In this document: piece after piece, positions 17,321-27,900 of the stretch
Layout of the letters: each line of letters starts with the position of its first letter
Position numbering within the stretch: position 1 is the stretch's first letter
From: an uncultured Bacteroidales bacterium
Lineage (GTDB): Bacteria; Bacteroidota; Bacteroidia; Bacteroidales; F082
Direction of reading: 5' to 3'
Length of the DNA: 64,000 nt
Assembly: GCA_905234765.1 (NCBI GenBank)
Contig: CAJOIF010000003.1
Location: forward strand, 23,933-87,932
The notes under the pieces: generated by a model
The model's input: the letters and a program-made list of their open reading frames with translations, nothing else
Database searches by the model: none
Told to the model about the DNA's origin: nothing
Position numbers and translations under genes: made by a program

Positions 17321-19906
17321 TTACTTGATTACAGTGATACGTTTGGTCACCTCTCCATCTTGAGTGGCGATGCGCACCATATAAACGCCCGACTCCACAT
17401 TGCCAAGGGTAATGTCAGCCTTGGGACCGTCGCAGTTGGCATCGTACACCATTTGACCCAGCGTGTTATAAACCGACACATGGCTCAAGCCTTCTCCTTC
17501 GATGGTAAAGCTGGAAGCGGTGGGATTCGGGTAAAGGGCAATCTGGCTGGCCAACGACTCTTCGACGCCAGTCGGCGAATAATAAACATGCAGATAGAAC
17601 TGGTTGTCGTCATGAATCCAGTTGGCAGGAGCCGAGATGCAATCATCGGGATAGACAGCATAAAGCTTGAAGTAATAGTGTCCCTCCTGATTGGCCGTAT
17701 TATCAGTATAGGATGTCACATTGGGACCGAGTGACTTGATATTTCTATACGTGCCATCCTCACCATCCTTTCTGAAGAGGAAATAGCCCATCATACCTGT
17801 CGAAGGTTCGGGTTTCTCCCACTTCAGTTTAATCTTGTAGTTGTTGCCAGTGGTTTCATAGTCAAGGTCTCTCGGAGCATAGCACTCACCTGCTGTAGCG
17901 CACGACTCATTGGAATAGGTCGGGTTTTCACCGCCATAGCTCAAATAACCGACATAATAGCAGTAACCACCCATTTGGACATTTTCGTCCACGAAAGAAG
18001 TACCTGAGGGAATGAGGCGATAGAGCAAGCCTTCGCGGTAGAGCGTGTACCCGTAACCATCATCATTAACACCGTCCCATGAAACATTAATCGTATTGGG
18101 GTTTTCATCATCCACCATAGCGATAAGGTTAGTCGGAACACCCGAACCTGTAGCATTGCCACAACTGTTATTGGCCTCATAGAAGATGCCTTCAGGAAGC
18201 TCACTTGAAGACCCGTTATAAGTATAAACGCCAACGCCTTGCGAATTCTTGATCGTGAAAATCATATCGAACGGATCGCCATTGGTTTGAGCTGACCAAC
18301 CAAAAGAGACACGGCCCAGAGGCACCTCGACCGGGATACTCTGAATGGAAGAGTTGGTGGTGGTCACAGTAGCGATTTCAGTACCAGCGGCATTATAGAC
18401 ATGGATAGCGCCACCTCTGAAGCCGTTCATGGCTGCCTTGGTGATATTGATTGTCCATCCGCATGAAGGGCCGAAACTGACGACATTGGAATAGGCGACC
18501 TTGCCGTGGTAGTTGTTGCAAACGGCATAAACAGTATAGGTGAACGCATCGAAACGAGGTACGCTGTTATCGGTAATGGTCATCGAAGCACCTGGTGTTA
18601 CGTTGTTTTCTGTGTAGATAACCTCTTCACCACGCTTGACCACAATCTGGTCAATACTGGACAAGTTGGAGTTTGACAAGGTTTGTGTAGGATTGGTCCA
18701 AGAAACAGTGGCCGACAGTTGATAGTTTTCTGCAGGGGTTACGGTCAAGTTGGCAGGAGCTTTGGCTGTGCCACCATACACAGTGGATGGTGTGAAATTG
18801 AAGATGGCACCATCCATGCTGTTGTAGTCAATGTTATCGAAATCGAACCAGCCGTCACCGCTGCCACCCCATCCCCAGTTGTAGTGGTAAAGGTCGGCAT
18901 CGTTGTATCCGTCGCACACGAAGGCATGACCACCGTCGGAACTTTGACCAGAATAATAGAGAGGCCAATCCATGTCGAACGACTCTTTCAGCATCTGAGC
19001 CCAGTTGTCATAGGTAAAGTTGTCCCTGCTTCTCAAAACTGCTTGATTGGTGTAATCGAAATACTGGGCAATCCTTTGAGGCACGTCAGCGGAATAAGCG
19101 CCACTACCTTCAACTGACCACATCATGTCCACGGAAACAGCGCAGTGGTACATCAGTGTAGCCACAGCATCGATTTGTTCTTGGGGAGAATTGTTGTTGA
19201 TCTGGACAGGCATGTTGTCCCAATCATAAGTAGTCTGAGCGAAATTGGCACTCCATGGACCGCTGCCGGTGCCTGGCACATAGAAACTATAAGAATGGCT
19301 ACCTGTGCCACGCAGTGGATGGTTCCAATACTTCATCACCTGGCTCATGGCACATGCAACGCAACCAGCATACACATGGTTCCCAGGACCACCATTCCCC
19401 TGAGGACAGTAATAGTTATAAGGATAATCTTGATTCCACTTGGTTTGTACAAGATAAGTGTTGGAACGGCCACCATTACGTGAAACCATGGTACCACGAC
19501 TGCTGACCTGCCTCCACTCCGATGCCACGGCAGGAGCTGGATTGCCAGTCAACTTACCACTGCGGGCAGTAATCAGCTTATTGAGCATGTAGCCCAACTC
19601 TGGATTAATGTTTTCTGCATCGAATATGCCCTCATCGGAGAAACCAACGATAGGACGGTAAACATCATCGGCAGAGACCATGACAAAGCCCTCGTTGCCG
19701 ACATTAAAGACATAGAAGCAGGCCTCTCCACGGAGAGAGGTGCCCGTGTAGACAAGGGTCAAAGCGCCACTCTGACGCGACATGTCGAAATTGGCTTGGA
19801 CAAACTGTTGTCCCACAAGCTTGGCTTGGCTCACACTCACCGGATTGGCTTGCACCATACCGATGCCGAGAATCAAGGCAAGCAAACTCAAAATGTGTTT
19901 TTTCAT
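17321..19906 (-). CDS. secreted C10 (streptopain-like) cysteine protease with T9SS tail, copy 1
   Basis: This 861-residue protein has a signal peptide ending MVQA, a propeptide/inhibitor segment (FVMVSADDVYRPIVGFSDEG) and a C10 papain-like catalytic domain. The nucleophile is Cys182 in YAGCVACAMSQVMKYW, and the catalytic His327 is in SDGGHAFVCDGYN followed by YNWGWGG. After about residue 375 come FN3-like and jelly-roll modules (LSATVSWTNPT, GFRGGAIHVYNAAG). The end is a type A T9SS sorting domain (LYPNPTASSFTIEGEG, GVYMVRIATQDG, KRITVIK). It is predicted to be exported and anchored at or released from the outer membrane. It has its own promoter and terminator. Confidence 0.93.
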   Translation of the reverse strand: MKKHILSLLALILGIGMVQANPVSVSQAKLVGQQFVQANFDMSRQSGALTLVYTGTSLRGEACFYVFNVGNEGFVMVSADDVYRPIVGFSDEGIFDAENINPELGYMLNKLITARSGKLTGNPAPAVASEWRQVSSRGTMVSRNGGRSNTYLVQTKWNQDYPYNYYCPQGNGGPGNHVYAGCVACAMSQVMKYWNHPLRGTGSHSYSFYVPGTGSGPWSANFAQTTYDWDNMPVQINNNSPQEQIDAVATLMYHCAVSVDMMWSVEGSGAYSADVPQRIAQYFDYTNQAVLRSRDNFTYDNWAQMLKESFDMDWPLYYSGQSSDGGHAFVCDGYNDADLYHYNWGWGGSGDGWFDFDNIDYNSMDGAIFNFTPSTVYGGTAKAPANLTVTPAENYQLSATVSWTNPTQTLSNSNLSSIDQIVVKRGEEVIYTENNVTPGASMTITDNSVPRFDAFTYTVYAVCNNYHGKVAYSNVVSFGPSCGWTINITKAAMNGFRGGAIHVYNAAGTEIATVTTTNSSIQSIPVEVPLGRVSFGWSAQTNGDPFDMIFTIKNSQGVGVYTYNGSSSELPEGIFYEANNSCGNATGSGVPTNLIAMVDDENPNTINVSWDGVNDDGYGYTLYREGLLYRLIPSGTSFVDENVQMGGYCYYVGYLSYGGENPTYSNESCATAGECYAPRDLDYETTGNNYKIKLKWEKPEPSTGMMGYFLFRKDGEDGTYRNIKSLGPNVTSYTDNTANQEGHYYFKLYAVYPDDCISAPANWIHDDNQFYLHVYYSPTGVEESLASQIALYPNPTASSFTIEGEGLSHVSVYNTLGQMVYDANCDGPKADITLGNVESGVYMVRIATQDGEVTKRITVIK

Positions 19907-19953
19907 TTTTGTTTGTTTTAATTACTATTGTTTGTTTTCTGAATTTTAGGGGG

Positions 19954-19961
19954 CAAATTTA
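19954..19961 (-). promoter_or_regulatory. -7 box for C10 protease copy 1
   Basis: CAAATTTA reads TAAATTTG on the minus strand, matching TAnnTTTG. It lies 47 bp before the ATG at 19906, inside an AT-rich gap of 108 bp. Confidence 0.6.
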
Positions 19962-20014
19962 GCAATTTTATCGGAAATGGCTCTAAAATCGAACAAATTT
20001 CTATAAAAGCCGAA

Positions 20015-22579
20015 TCAATGTACGATGGAAAGCTGACGTGTAATCATCCCCATTTCCGTCTGAATCGTGACAAAATACAAGCCTGACTTCATCTTCGACA
20101 CATTGATCATCAGCGTATTGTCTTCCGAAGTGCATTCAAATACCACCTGCCCAAGTTGGTTGCACACCCTCACTCCTGTCATGCCTTCCGCTTCGATGCT
20201 CACATTCTGGTCGGCAGGATTCGGGAAGAGATGCGCCGCAACTTCATTCTCAGTTACCGAAGTGGGCGAATAATAAACATGCAAATAGAACAGATTGGAA
20301 TTACCCAACACAGAGGCTGGCGACGAAGTGCAGTCGTTACTCGAATAATAAGCATATAGACGGTAATAATAATGTCCTTCCACATTCGCGGTATTGTCGG
20401 TATAGGAAGTGAAGGATGCATTCAAAAGCTTGATTAGTTCATATGTGCCGTCTTCGCCAGCCTTCCTGTATAGATAATATCCCGACAAGCCATCGCTGAT
20501 TTCAGGACGATCCCACAACAACTTGATTTTATAATTGTTACCCACATATTCATAATCCAAATTGGAAGGAGCCATACAGTCACCTGTCGATGCGCAGGTC
20601 TCGTTGGAGTAGCCTGTCTCTCCTCCATAACCCAAACTAGAAACCACGTAGCAATGGCCTTCACTTATGCTTTCGTCAACAAAGGTACGGGCATCGGGAT
20701 GATCAACCAAAGCGATTAACTGCTCGTCGCGATACACGTTATAACCCAAATCTGGTTCAACGCCTTCAATTTCCCATGTCAAGACAACATTCCCATCCAC
20801 CACTTCTGACTCCAAATTGCTAGGGGCCACATAAGGCTGTTCATTGCCACAAGTATTGTTAGCCGTAAATAGAATGCCTTCTTCGAGGCCATTTGAATTG
20901 CCTTGATAGGTGAATACCGTATTGTTTTCCGAGTCCTTGATGATGACCGTCATGTTGCTCACGGCATTGTTTGGTGCTGTCCAACCCATGCTGAAGTTGC
21001 CTAAAAGCACAGGAAAATCAATACTGGAAGGCGTTGATCCAGTAATAGTCATCCGCTGCACCTCAACACCAGTGTTGGAATACAAGGACACATAGCCGCC
21101 ATTCCAGCCTTGGAAAGCCGAGCTCTGCATAATGATCTTCCAGTTGCAAGTAGGGCCAACCACTATCTTGCCCGAGACGGCCGAAGCACCACGTTGTCCA
21201 TTGGCGACTGCATAAACGGTATATTCGTATGCATCGTAATACGGTATACTCTCATCCACGATGCTCATCTCAGCACCAGGTGCAACATTATCCTCCGAAT
21301 AAACCACCTGTCCGTCACGTTCCACCACGATTTGGTCGATGGTGGCCAGCGTCTCATTGGTCAAAGTAAGCGTTGGGTTCGTCCAAGTCACCGTGGCAGA
21401 AAGAGAATAGTCGTCAGTGGCAACGGCATTCAGATTGGTGGGCGCGTTAGGTGTGGCGGCATAGATTTCGGCAGGCACATAGTTATAAATAACACTTTCG
21501 CCATCGGTATAGCCATGATCGTCAACATTGAACCAACCATCGCTGCTACCGCTCCAACCCCAGTTGAAGTGCACCATGTCATTGTCGTTGTAGCCATCAA
21601 GCACATATGCGTGGCCACCACCTCGATGCACCATCGGCCAACTCATATCAATTGCATCGATAATCAACTGCATATAAGCTTCGTGGGTATAATTCTCACG
21701 ATAAAGGTTTTGCATCCAGTTTGTATAGAAGAAGTAAGCAGGCATTCTTTCGCACAACTTGCCCGTCACCGCACCACTGCTTGAAGGACGATAATTCATA
21801 TCCACGCTCACACCAACATGATAAATGAGTTGGGCCACAGCCTCTATCTGTTCTTGCGGCGAGCTCGACGAAATGGAATTGGGCATATTGTCCCAGTCGT
21901 AGGTGGCTTCGCCGAAATTGACCGTCAGAGGGCCGTATTCCGGATGGTCTTCGGGCGTATAGGAATAACTGCCCTGACCATGCAAAGGATGGTTCCAGTA
22001 TTTCATCAACTGGGCGGCAGCCGTGGCCACGCAGCCTGCATAGCAGTGTCCGCCAGGACCACCTTCGCCCTCAGGGCAGAAATAGTTGTAGGGATAGTTC
22101 TGGTTCCAAGTGGTTTGCACAAGGTATACATCTTCCCTGCCGCCATGTCGTGATACAAGACGACCACATTTCTCCAACATGGCCCAATCGGCAACCACGT
22201 CCACTGGAGCAGAGGCCGCCAATGAAGCCCGCGTCACACCTTGACGGACGATTTCAAGATAATCTACCAAGGCCGGTGCCATATCGTCGGGGTTGAAATT
22301 GCCTTTATCAGAATAACCGATAATAGGACGATAGTTGTCGTCGGCAGCGAGAATAACGAAACCTGTTTCTCCTACATTATATATATAATAGCAGGCCTCT
22401 CCCCTGTCGGAATAAGCGGTTTGTACCAACTTCATGTCAGTGTTCTGACGCGTGAACTCGAAACGAGCCTTCACAAATGACTGTCCCAAGCGTTTTGCGG
22501 TCTCTTGGTCAATCGGACGAGCCTGAATCGTGACGCAGGCAAACACCAGCGCCAACACGGCAAGGATGTGTTTTTTCAT
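20015..22579 (-). CDS. secreted C10 cysteine protease with T9SS tail, copy 2
   Basis: The 854-residue product starts at the ATG at 22579 (MKKHILAVLALVFACVTIQA); the longer frame would begin upstream of the promoter-proximal leader. Order: signal peptide, propeptide (GFVILAADDNYRPIIGYSDKG), catalytic domain with Cys183 (YAGCVATAAAQLMKYW) and His323 (GGGHAYVLDGYN), FN3-like modules, and a T9SS tail (LFPNPADQNVSIEAEG). It is the closest relative of copy 1: both share the MKKHIL start and a YYSPT(G/S)V linker before the tail. It is set off from copy 3 by a hairpin terminator. Confidence 0.93.
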   Translation of the reverse strand: MKKHILAVLALVFACVTIQARPIDQETAKRLGQSFVKARFEFTRQNTDMKLVQTAYSDRGEACYYIYNVGETGFVILAADDNYRPIIGYSDKGNFNPDDMAPALVDYLEIVRQGVTRASLAASAPVDVVADWAMLEKCGRLVSRHGGREDVYLVQTTWNQNYPYNYFCPEGEGGPGGHCYAGCVATAAAQLMKYWNHPLHGQGSYSYTPEDHPEYGPLTVNFGEATYDWDNMPNSISSSSPQEQIEAVAQLIYHVGVSVDMNYRPSSSGAVTGKLCERMPAYFFYTNWMQNLYRENYTHEAYMQLIIDAIDMSWPMVHRGGGHAYVLDGYNDNDMVHFNWGWSGSSDGWFNVDDHGYTDGESVIYNYVPAEIYAATPNAPTNLNAVATDDYSLSATVTWTNPTLTLTNETLATIDQIVVERDGQVVYSEDNVAPGAEMSIVDESIPYYDAYEYTVYAVANGQRGASAVSGKIVVGPTCNWKIIMQSSAFQGWNGGYVSLYSNTGVEVQRMTITGSTPSSIDFPVLLGNFSMGWTAPNNAVSNMTVIIKDSENNTVFTYQGNSNGLEEGILFTANNTCGNEQPYVAPSNLESEVVDGNVVLTWEIEGVEPDLGYNVYRDEQLIALVDHPDARTFVDESISEGHCYVVSSLGYGGETGYSNETCASTGDCMAPSNLDYEYVGNNYKIKLLWDRPEISDGLSGYYLYRKAGEDGTYELIKLLNASFTSYTDNTANVEGHYYYRLYAYYSSNDCTSSPASVLGNSNLFYLHVYYSPTSVTENEVAAHLFPNPADQNVSIEAEGMTGVRVCNQLGQVVFECTSEDNTLMINVSKMKSGLYFVTIQTEMGMITRQLSIVH

Positions 22580-22606
22580 TGCATTCTTATTTTTATGTTG
22601 AAGCGG

Positions 22607-22614
22607 CAAATATA
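22607..22614 (-). promoter_or_regulatory. -7 box for C10 protease copy 2
   Basis: CAAATATA reads TATATTTG on the minus strand, matching TAnnTTTG. It lies 27 bp before the ATG at 22579 and directly abuts the U-tract of the terminator of copy 3. Confidence 0.65.
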
Positions 22615-22615
22615 C

Positions 22616-22647
22616 AAAAAAGGAAACATGCGAACATGTTTCCTTTT
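22616..22647 (-). terminator. intrinsic terminator of C10 protease copy 3
   Basis: A perfect 13-bp stem (AAAAGGAAACATG / CATGTTTCCTTTT) closes on a CGAA tetraloop, with A-residues at 22616-22620 that read as U on the minus strand. It lies 29 bp after the stop of copy 3 and immediately upstream of the copy 2 promoter box. Confidence 0.88.
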
Positions 22648-22675
22648 CATTTTCAACCGTTTTTTAGAAAATGTA

Positions 22676-24946
22676 TCAATGCATCACGGCAAAACGCTTG
22701 GTTACGGTTCCATTGGCAGCCTTGACGCTGATGGTGTATATGCCCGAGGCCAAGCTTGATGTATTGATGACCACGCCGTCTTCACCACAACGCTGCATCA
22801 AGACAACTTGACCCATGGCGTTGCAAATGGTGACCTGTTGCAGTCCTTCGGCTTCAACGCTCATCAAGGCGTTGGCGGGGTTGGGATACACTTTGTAGCC
22901 TTCTTCGGTATCTTCGCTGACCGAGGTCACTGCGATGTAGACATAATCCGTATCCTCATCAACCCATGCGGGCGTAGACTCGCAATAGCTGCGGAAAGCC
23001 GTCAGTTTGTAGTAATAGTTGCCGGATTCCACAATATCGAAATACTCGCGCAGGGTCTTATCAACAGTGGCAATCTCCTCGTAGTTGACACCATCGACGC
23101 TCCGATAGACCTTAAACGATTGCGGATCGGTATCATAAGTCCAGGTGAGCAGGGTACCAAAGCCTTCTGCAGTCCATTGGTATTCACCTTGGAAGCCTGT
23201 CGGAGGCTCGCAGCCACCACAGTCGTTGTCACCAGCATATAACGTGGCGGGCAGTTGGTTCGAGTTGCCCGTATAGTTGTAAACCGACTGGTTGGCTGAG
23301 TTCTTGATGTTAATGGTCAGGCTGGTAACCGCCGTGGAAGGGGCAACCCAAGTGAAAGTGACATCGCCCTCAGGCATACGGAGTTGTTGGCTAATGGGAG
23401 TCGAAGAAGCCATGGTGATTTCCTCTATAATAGTTCCAAAAGCGTTTTTCACCTGAATCTTACCGCCGTTCCAGCCTTGGAAGTTGGTGGTTTGACCAAT
23501 CACTTTCCATGTGCAGGTAGGACCATATTGGTAATTGAAATCGGCGAAGCGGCCTTTGACATTATTGGAGAGGAAATACAAACGATAAGAATAGCAATCA
23601 AAATCGGGCACGTTATCCTCAAAAGTCATCTCCTCACCAGGTGCGACATTGTTCTGAGTAAAGATTTGTACGCCATTACGAAGCAGAACGACCTGCTCAA
23701 TGTTTTCGAGAGTTTCGCCACCCATGGAAACGGTAGGATTCGTCCAGCTAATGACACCCGTCTTGGATTGGGCATTTTCAGCTCTAACAGTGAGGTCTTC
23801 AGCAGCAGGAATCAAAGCATCATAAATGTATGCAGGAATAAAGTCGAAGATGGCAGTCTGGTTCTCATTGAAGCTGCCATTCCAACCCGTATTGAGGGCA
23901 TCGATGGCGTAGTAGTTGTTCAGCGTGCCGCTCCAACCCCAGTTGAAGTAGAACTTGCGGTCGCTCTCACGATAGCCGCAGCAAACAAAAGCGTGTCCGC
24001 CTTCTGGGTCGCTACCTGAATAATACAGCGGGAAGCCGTATTCAAGGTTGCGGATGAGCATCTCTTCCCAATCCGTCTTGGAATAGAGGTCGCGGCTCAG
24101 ATGGTTGGTATGGCTGGTATAGCGGAAATATTCAGCGATAGCATCAGGAACATCAGCGGAATAGGCACCCGAGCCTTGCGGGCTGTACTGCATATCCACA
24201 GACACGCCACAATGCCACATCAGCAAAGCAACATCTTGATAGTTGGAGTTATTGCATGAATTAGGCATGTTATTCCAGTTGTAATAGGTGCTCTCAAAGT
24301 CCACCGATTGGGTAGGATAACCTTGAGGCGTGTAGGAATGTGAGCCGCTACCATGGTCGGGCCAATTCCATTTTTTCATCACCATCGACATGGCCGTTGC
24401 CACGCAACCAGCATACACATGGCCGCCAGGACCGCCATTGGCCGTAGGGCATCTGAGGTTATACGGATTGTCTTGGTTCCAGTTGGTAGTAATCAGCGGG
24501 GCGATGTCGCCACGAGTGCCGCGGTTGTCGTTCTCAAAACCGTCAATGGCCACATGTTTCCATTCCGAAGCCACCTCCATCTCGGGTTCGAGGTTGTTCT
24601 CTTGGGCAAACTCGATTTGACGCGCATAATAACGCAGATAGTAAGCCAAACCCTCAGGCACAATGGCCATGTCAAAAGGCTCGTCGGCGAAACCGAGGAT
24701 GGGACGCGCCACATCGTCAGCAGAAACGAAGACACAACCGCCGTCGAAGTTGAATACGTAAACAGCAGGATTACCGTTCTCGGTCATCTCGGTGTAGGCC
24801 AGGTTAAGTTCAACAACCTGTTTGGCAGAATGGCTCTGCACATACTTCAAGCCAAGCTGACGGGCTTGTTCCACGCCAACAGGCGATGCGATGAGTTGGC
24901 TCACAAAAAGGGCCAAGGTCACCATCATAAATAAAGCTTTTCTCAT
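22676..24946 (-). CDS. secreted C10 cysteine protease with T9SS tail, copy 3
   Basis: The 756-residue product has a signal peptide (MRKALFMMVTLALFVSQLIA), a propeptide (CVFVSADDVARPILGFADEP) and a C10 domain with Cys181 (YAGCVATAMSMVMKKW) and His318 (PEGGHAFVCCGYR). Fewer accessory modules follow than in the other copies. It ends with a T9SS tail (VYPNPANALMSVEAEG, KRFAVMH). Only 36 bp separate its ATG from the stop of copy 4, and no promoter box was seen there. The two are therefore probably one transcript, ended by the hairpin at 22616-22647. Confidence 0.93.
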   Translation of the reverse strand: MRKALFMMVTLALFVSQLIASPVGVEQARQLGLKYVQSHSAKQVVELNLAYTEMTENGNPAVYVFNFDGGCVFVSADDVARPILGFADEPFDMAIVPEGLAYYLRYYARQIEFAQENNLEPEMEVASEWKHVAIDGFENDNRGTRGDIAPLITTNWNQDNPYNLRCPTANGGPGGHVYAGCVATAMSMVMKKWNWPDHGSGSHSYTPQGYPTQSVDFESTYYNWNNMPNSCNNSNYQDVALLMWHCGVSVDMQYSPQGSGAYSADVPDAIAEYFRYTSHTNHLSRDLYSKTDWEEMLIRNLEYGFPLYYSGSDPEGGHAFVCCGYRESDRKFYFNWGWSGTLNNYYAIDALNTGWNGSFNENQTAIFDFIPAYIYDALIPAAEDLTVRAENAQSKTGVISWTNPTVSMGGETLENIEQVVLLRNGVQIFTQNNVAPGEEMTFEDNVPDFDCYSYRLYFLSNNVKGRFADFNYQYGPTCTWKVIGQTTNFQGWNGGKIQVKNAFGTIIEEITMASSTPISQQLRMPEGDVTFTWVAPSTAVTSLTINIKNSANQSVYNYTGNSNQLPATLYAGDNDCGGCEPPTGFQGEYQWTAEGFGTLLTWTYDTDPQSFKVYRSVDGVNYEEIATVDKTLREYFDIVESGNYYYKLTAFRSYCESTPAWVDEDTDYVYIAVTSVSEDTEEGYKVYPNPANALMSVEAEGLQQVTICNAMGQVVLMQRCGEDGVVINTSSLASGIYTISVKAANGTVTKRFAVMH

Positions 24947-24982
24947 TGGTTTAATAATATTAAATTATTGATTATAAACTAT

Positions 24983-27900
24983 TTACATTTTAATAACACG
25001 TTGTATTGTTGAGCCATTGACGGTACTCACCTTGACAAGATAGATGCCGTTTTGCAATGAACTCAAATCAAAAGTCGCATTGCCATCTTCGGTAGTCATT
25101 TGCATCAGGCACTGACCAACGAGGTCATACACACTGACAGAAGTCATGCCCTCCGCCGTAATGCTCAACTGACCTGTGGTGGGATTGGGATAGAGTCTCA
25201 CATTCATCTGATACTCGTCGACAGCAAGGTTGTTGAGACGGACATGGTTTTCGCCATTGGCAGTCAACGCAAATCCGGACTCGCCATCAAAATATACAGC
25301 TGTCACTTGGTACATACGATCGATGAGGCCCATCTGATAGTCTTCCTCATAAACATTGTCCACGACCGCCATCACTACCGTGTCCTGTGCGATTTCATCA
25401 ATACGAGTCAAATTATAATGCTCTGGGACGCGACCTTCAGGTGCTTGCCATGTAACTTTAATCTTGTACACACCCTCTCCAATTAATATCAAATCACCTT
25501 CAAGACTTGTCGGTGCCAAACAAGGCAAAACACAAGATTCATTAGAGGATTCCTCAAAGCCTTCGCCATAGGCCACAACTTGATAACAAAGAACCTCTCC
25601 TACTTCAACACCCTCATCAACAAACTCGTTGTCGGTCACTTCCGCGATCTTCACACCATTGCGAATCACATCATAACTGGTGGTATGGAAAGCTGGTCTC
25701 CAATGCAAACTCACATTACTTGTTCCTCCATCGTTAACCAATTCGGCCTTCAAATCCTTTGGGATATTGCTCCAATCTACCTCAATCAAGTACTTGCCAT
25801 CATCCAGCAAGTCGTTGGCATAGGTGGAATAGCAATCGGTTTCTTGATAATAGGACACCACTGCATACTGATATACAACACCTTGTATCGAGCTAGCATC
25901 TTTATAATGGGTATCGCGGATACGTTTGATTTCCTTAAAACTGGTCGTCTCAGTCCTGCGATAGATGACATAACCAGTTGGTTCCGTATTCTCTGGAGCA
26001 GTCCAATAGAGGTGCACCTTGTTGTTGTCATACTTGTAGTATAAGTCCGAAGGCTCGTCACAACCTGTTCCAGAAGTGATACAGTATTCATTGGAATGCT
26101 CCGTTTCGCCTCCATTGCAAAGTGCCGTGATATAATAGCAATGACCGCCAAGATTGGTGTGTTCGTCAACATATTGCTTTTCGTGCGCCATATTGAACAG
26201 GATTCCGTCGCGATAGATGCAATAGCCAAATTCAGGATCGTGATCGCTATCCCAAGTGAGAATGACAGTCTGGTCGTTCTCGGGGTCAAGCATAGCCTTC
26301 AAGTTATATGGCGACTCACAGGTGTTTTCCTGACCGCAGCTGTTGTTCAAGGTCTTAATCAAGCCTGCTTCCAAACCCGATGAAGGGCCGTTGTATTCGT
26401 AAACGAGTTGGTTATCGGAATCTTTAATCTTGAATGAGATATTGGTGATTGCGGAATTGGGTTCCACCCAATACAGATTGTTGTTGCCAAGAGCCATCTG
26501 GAAGTTCTGCATACTGGCGCTTGACGTGTTGGTCGTCAAAAAGTCAATGTAGGAACCGGCTGCATTCTGCACTGTGATACCTCCGCCATCCCAACCTTGC
26601 ATACTGGTAGAAGTCATCATGACCTTCCAAGTACAATAAGGGCCGAAGACCGCCTTAGTGATGGCAGTACGACCATAATTGTTGCCTGCGACCACGTACA
26701 CCGTGTATTTGAACTGGTCGAAGTAAGGCACCTCGTCGTCGCAAGTCATCGTTTGGCCTGGAGTAACGCTCGTAAACTCTTGTACCACAACATCATTGCG
26801 TTTTACAATCACCCTATCTAATGAAGTCAAAGGCGCACCCGACATGGTGGTGGTAGGATTCGTCCATGTGAGATGCCCAACGCGTGACACATCGCTATCA
26901 ATAGTCACGGCGAGGTTCTCGACTGTTTGAGGCATTTCATCATAGATGTAATTGGGGATAAAATCATAAACGATGGCTTGGCTACCCGAATAGTCGAAAT
27001 GCGAGCCATCGATAAGAAAATAGCCGTTCGAAGATCCGCCCCAACCCCAGTTGAAATGGAAAAGGTCATCGGAGTCGTAGCCGTCGCAAACGAAGGCATG
27101 ACCACCTTCCGTACTTTGTCCCGAGTAATAAATCGGAATCCGCTGGTCGATATCGGTCTTCAGCAGGGCAATCCAGTCGTCATAAGAGCCTGTCTTTGAG
27201 ATATGTGTGGCATGTTCGGAATAGGAAAAATAGTCATGTATGGCATCTGGAACCTCCCACGAATAAGCTCCCGAACCGTCAGGAGCGAACTGCATGTTGA
27301 CCGACACGCCACAATGGATCATCAAAGTGGCTACGGCCTCTTTCTCTTCTTGAGTGTGGGTGCCAAAGGCATAATTGTCAACCATATTAGCCCAATCGTA
27401 TGTGGTCTCACCAAAATTGGCACTCAACGTTTGTCCATTCCATTGATAGCTGTGCTCACCCGTTCCTTGGGTCGGCCATTCCCAATACTTCATCAGCTGG
27501 GCCATGGCTGTGGCCACGCAACCTGTGGGACATCCTTGTGGAGCATACATGTTGTAGGGATAGTCCTGGTTCCAACGCTGCTGCACAAGGGCTTCCACCA
27601 CGGGGATGCTCTTCTCAGGATGCAGGATACCGTAACTCTCAAGGTTGTTCCATTGGCAAACAATGTCGCTGGTAGCCTTCACCCTTTCAGTGATGCAACG
27701 CGCAATTTCATCCGACAGTTCACCGAGCATGAACAACAAACCATCGGGGGCGTGGTCATAGTCGAAATTGCCGCAATTGGAATAACCAAGAATGGGTTGG
27801 TAGCTATCGTCGGCGGCCACGATGACAAAACCTCCTTTGAAATTAAAGACGTATGCTGTGGCAGTGTTGTTATCGGCGCGGAAAGTATAGGCCAAGTCCG

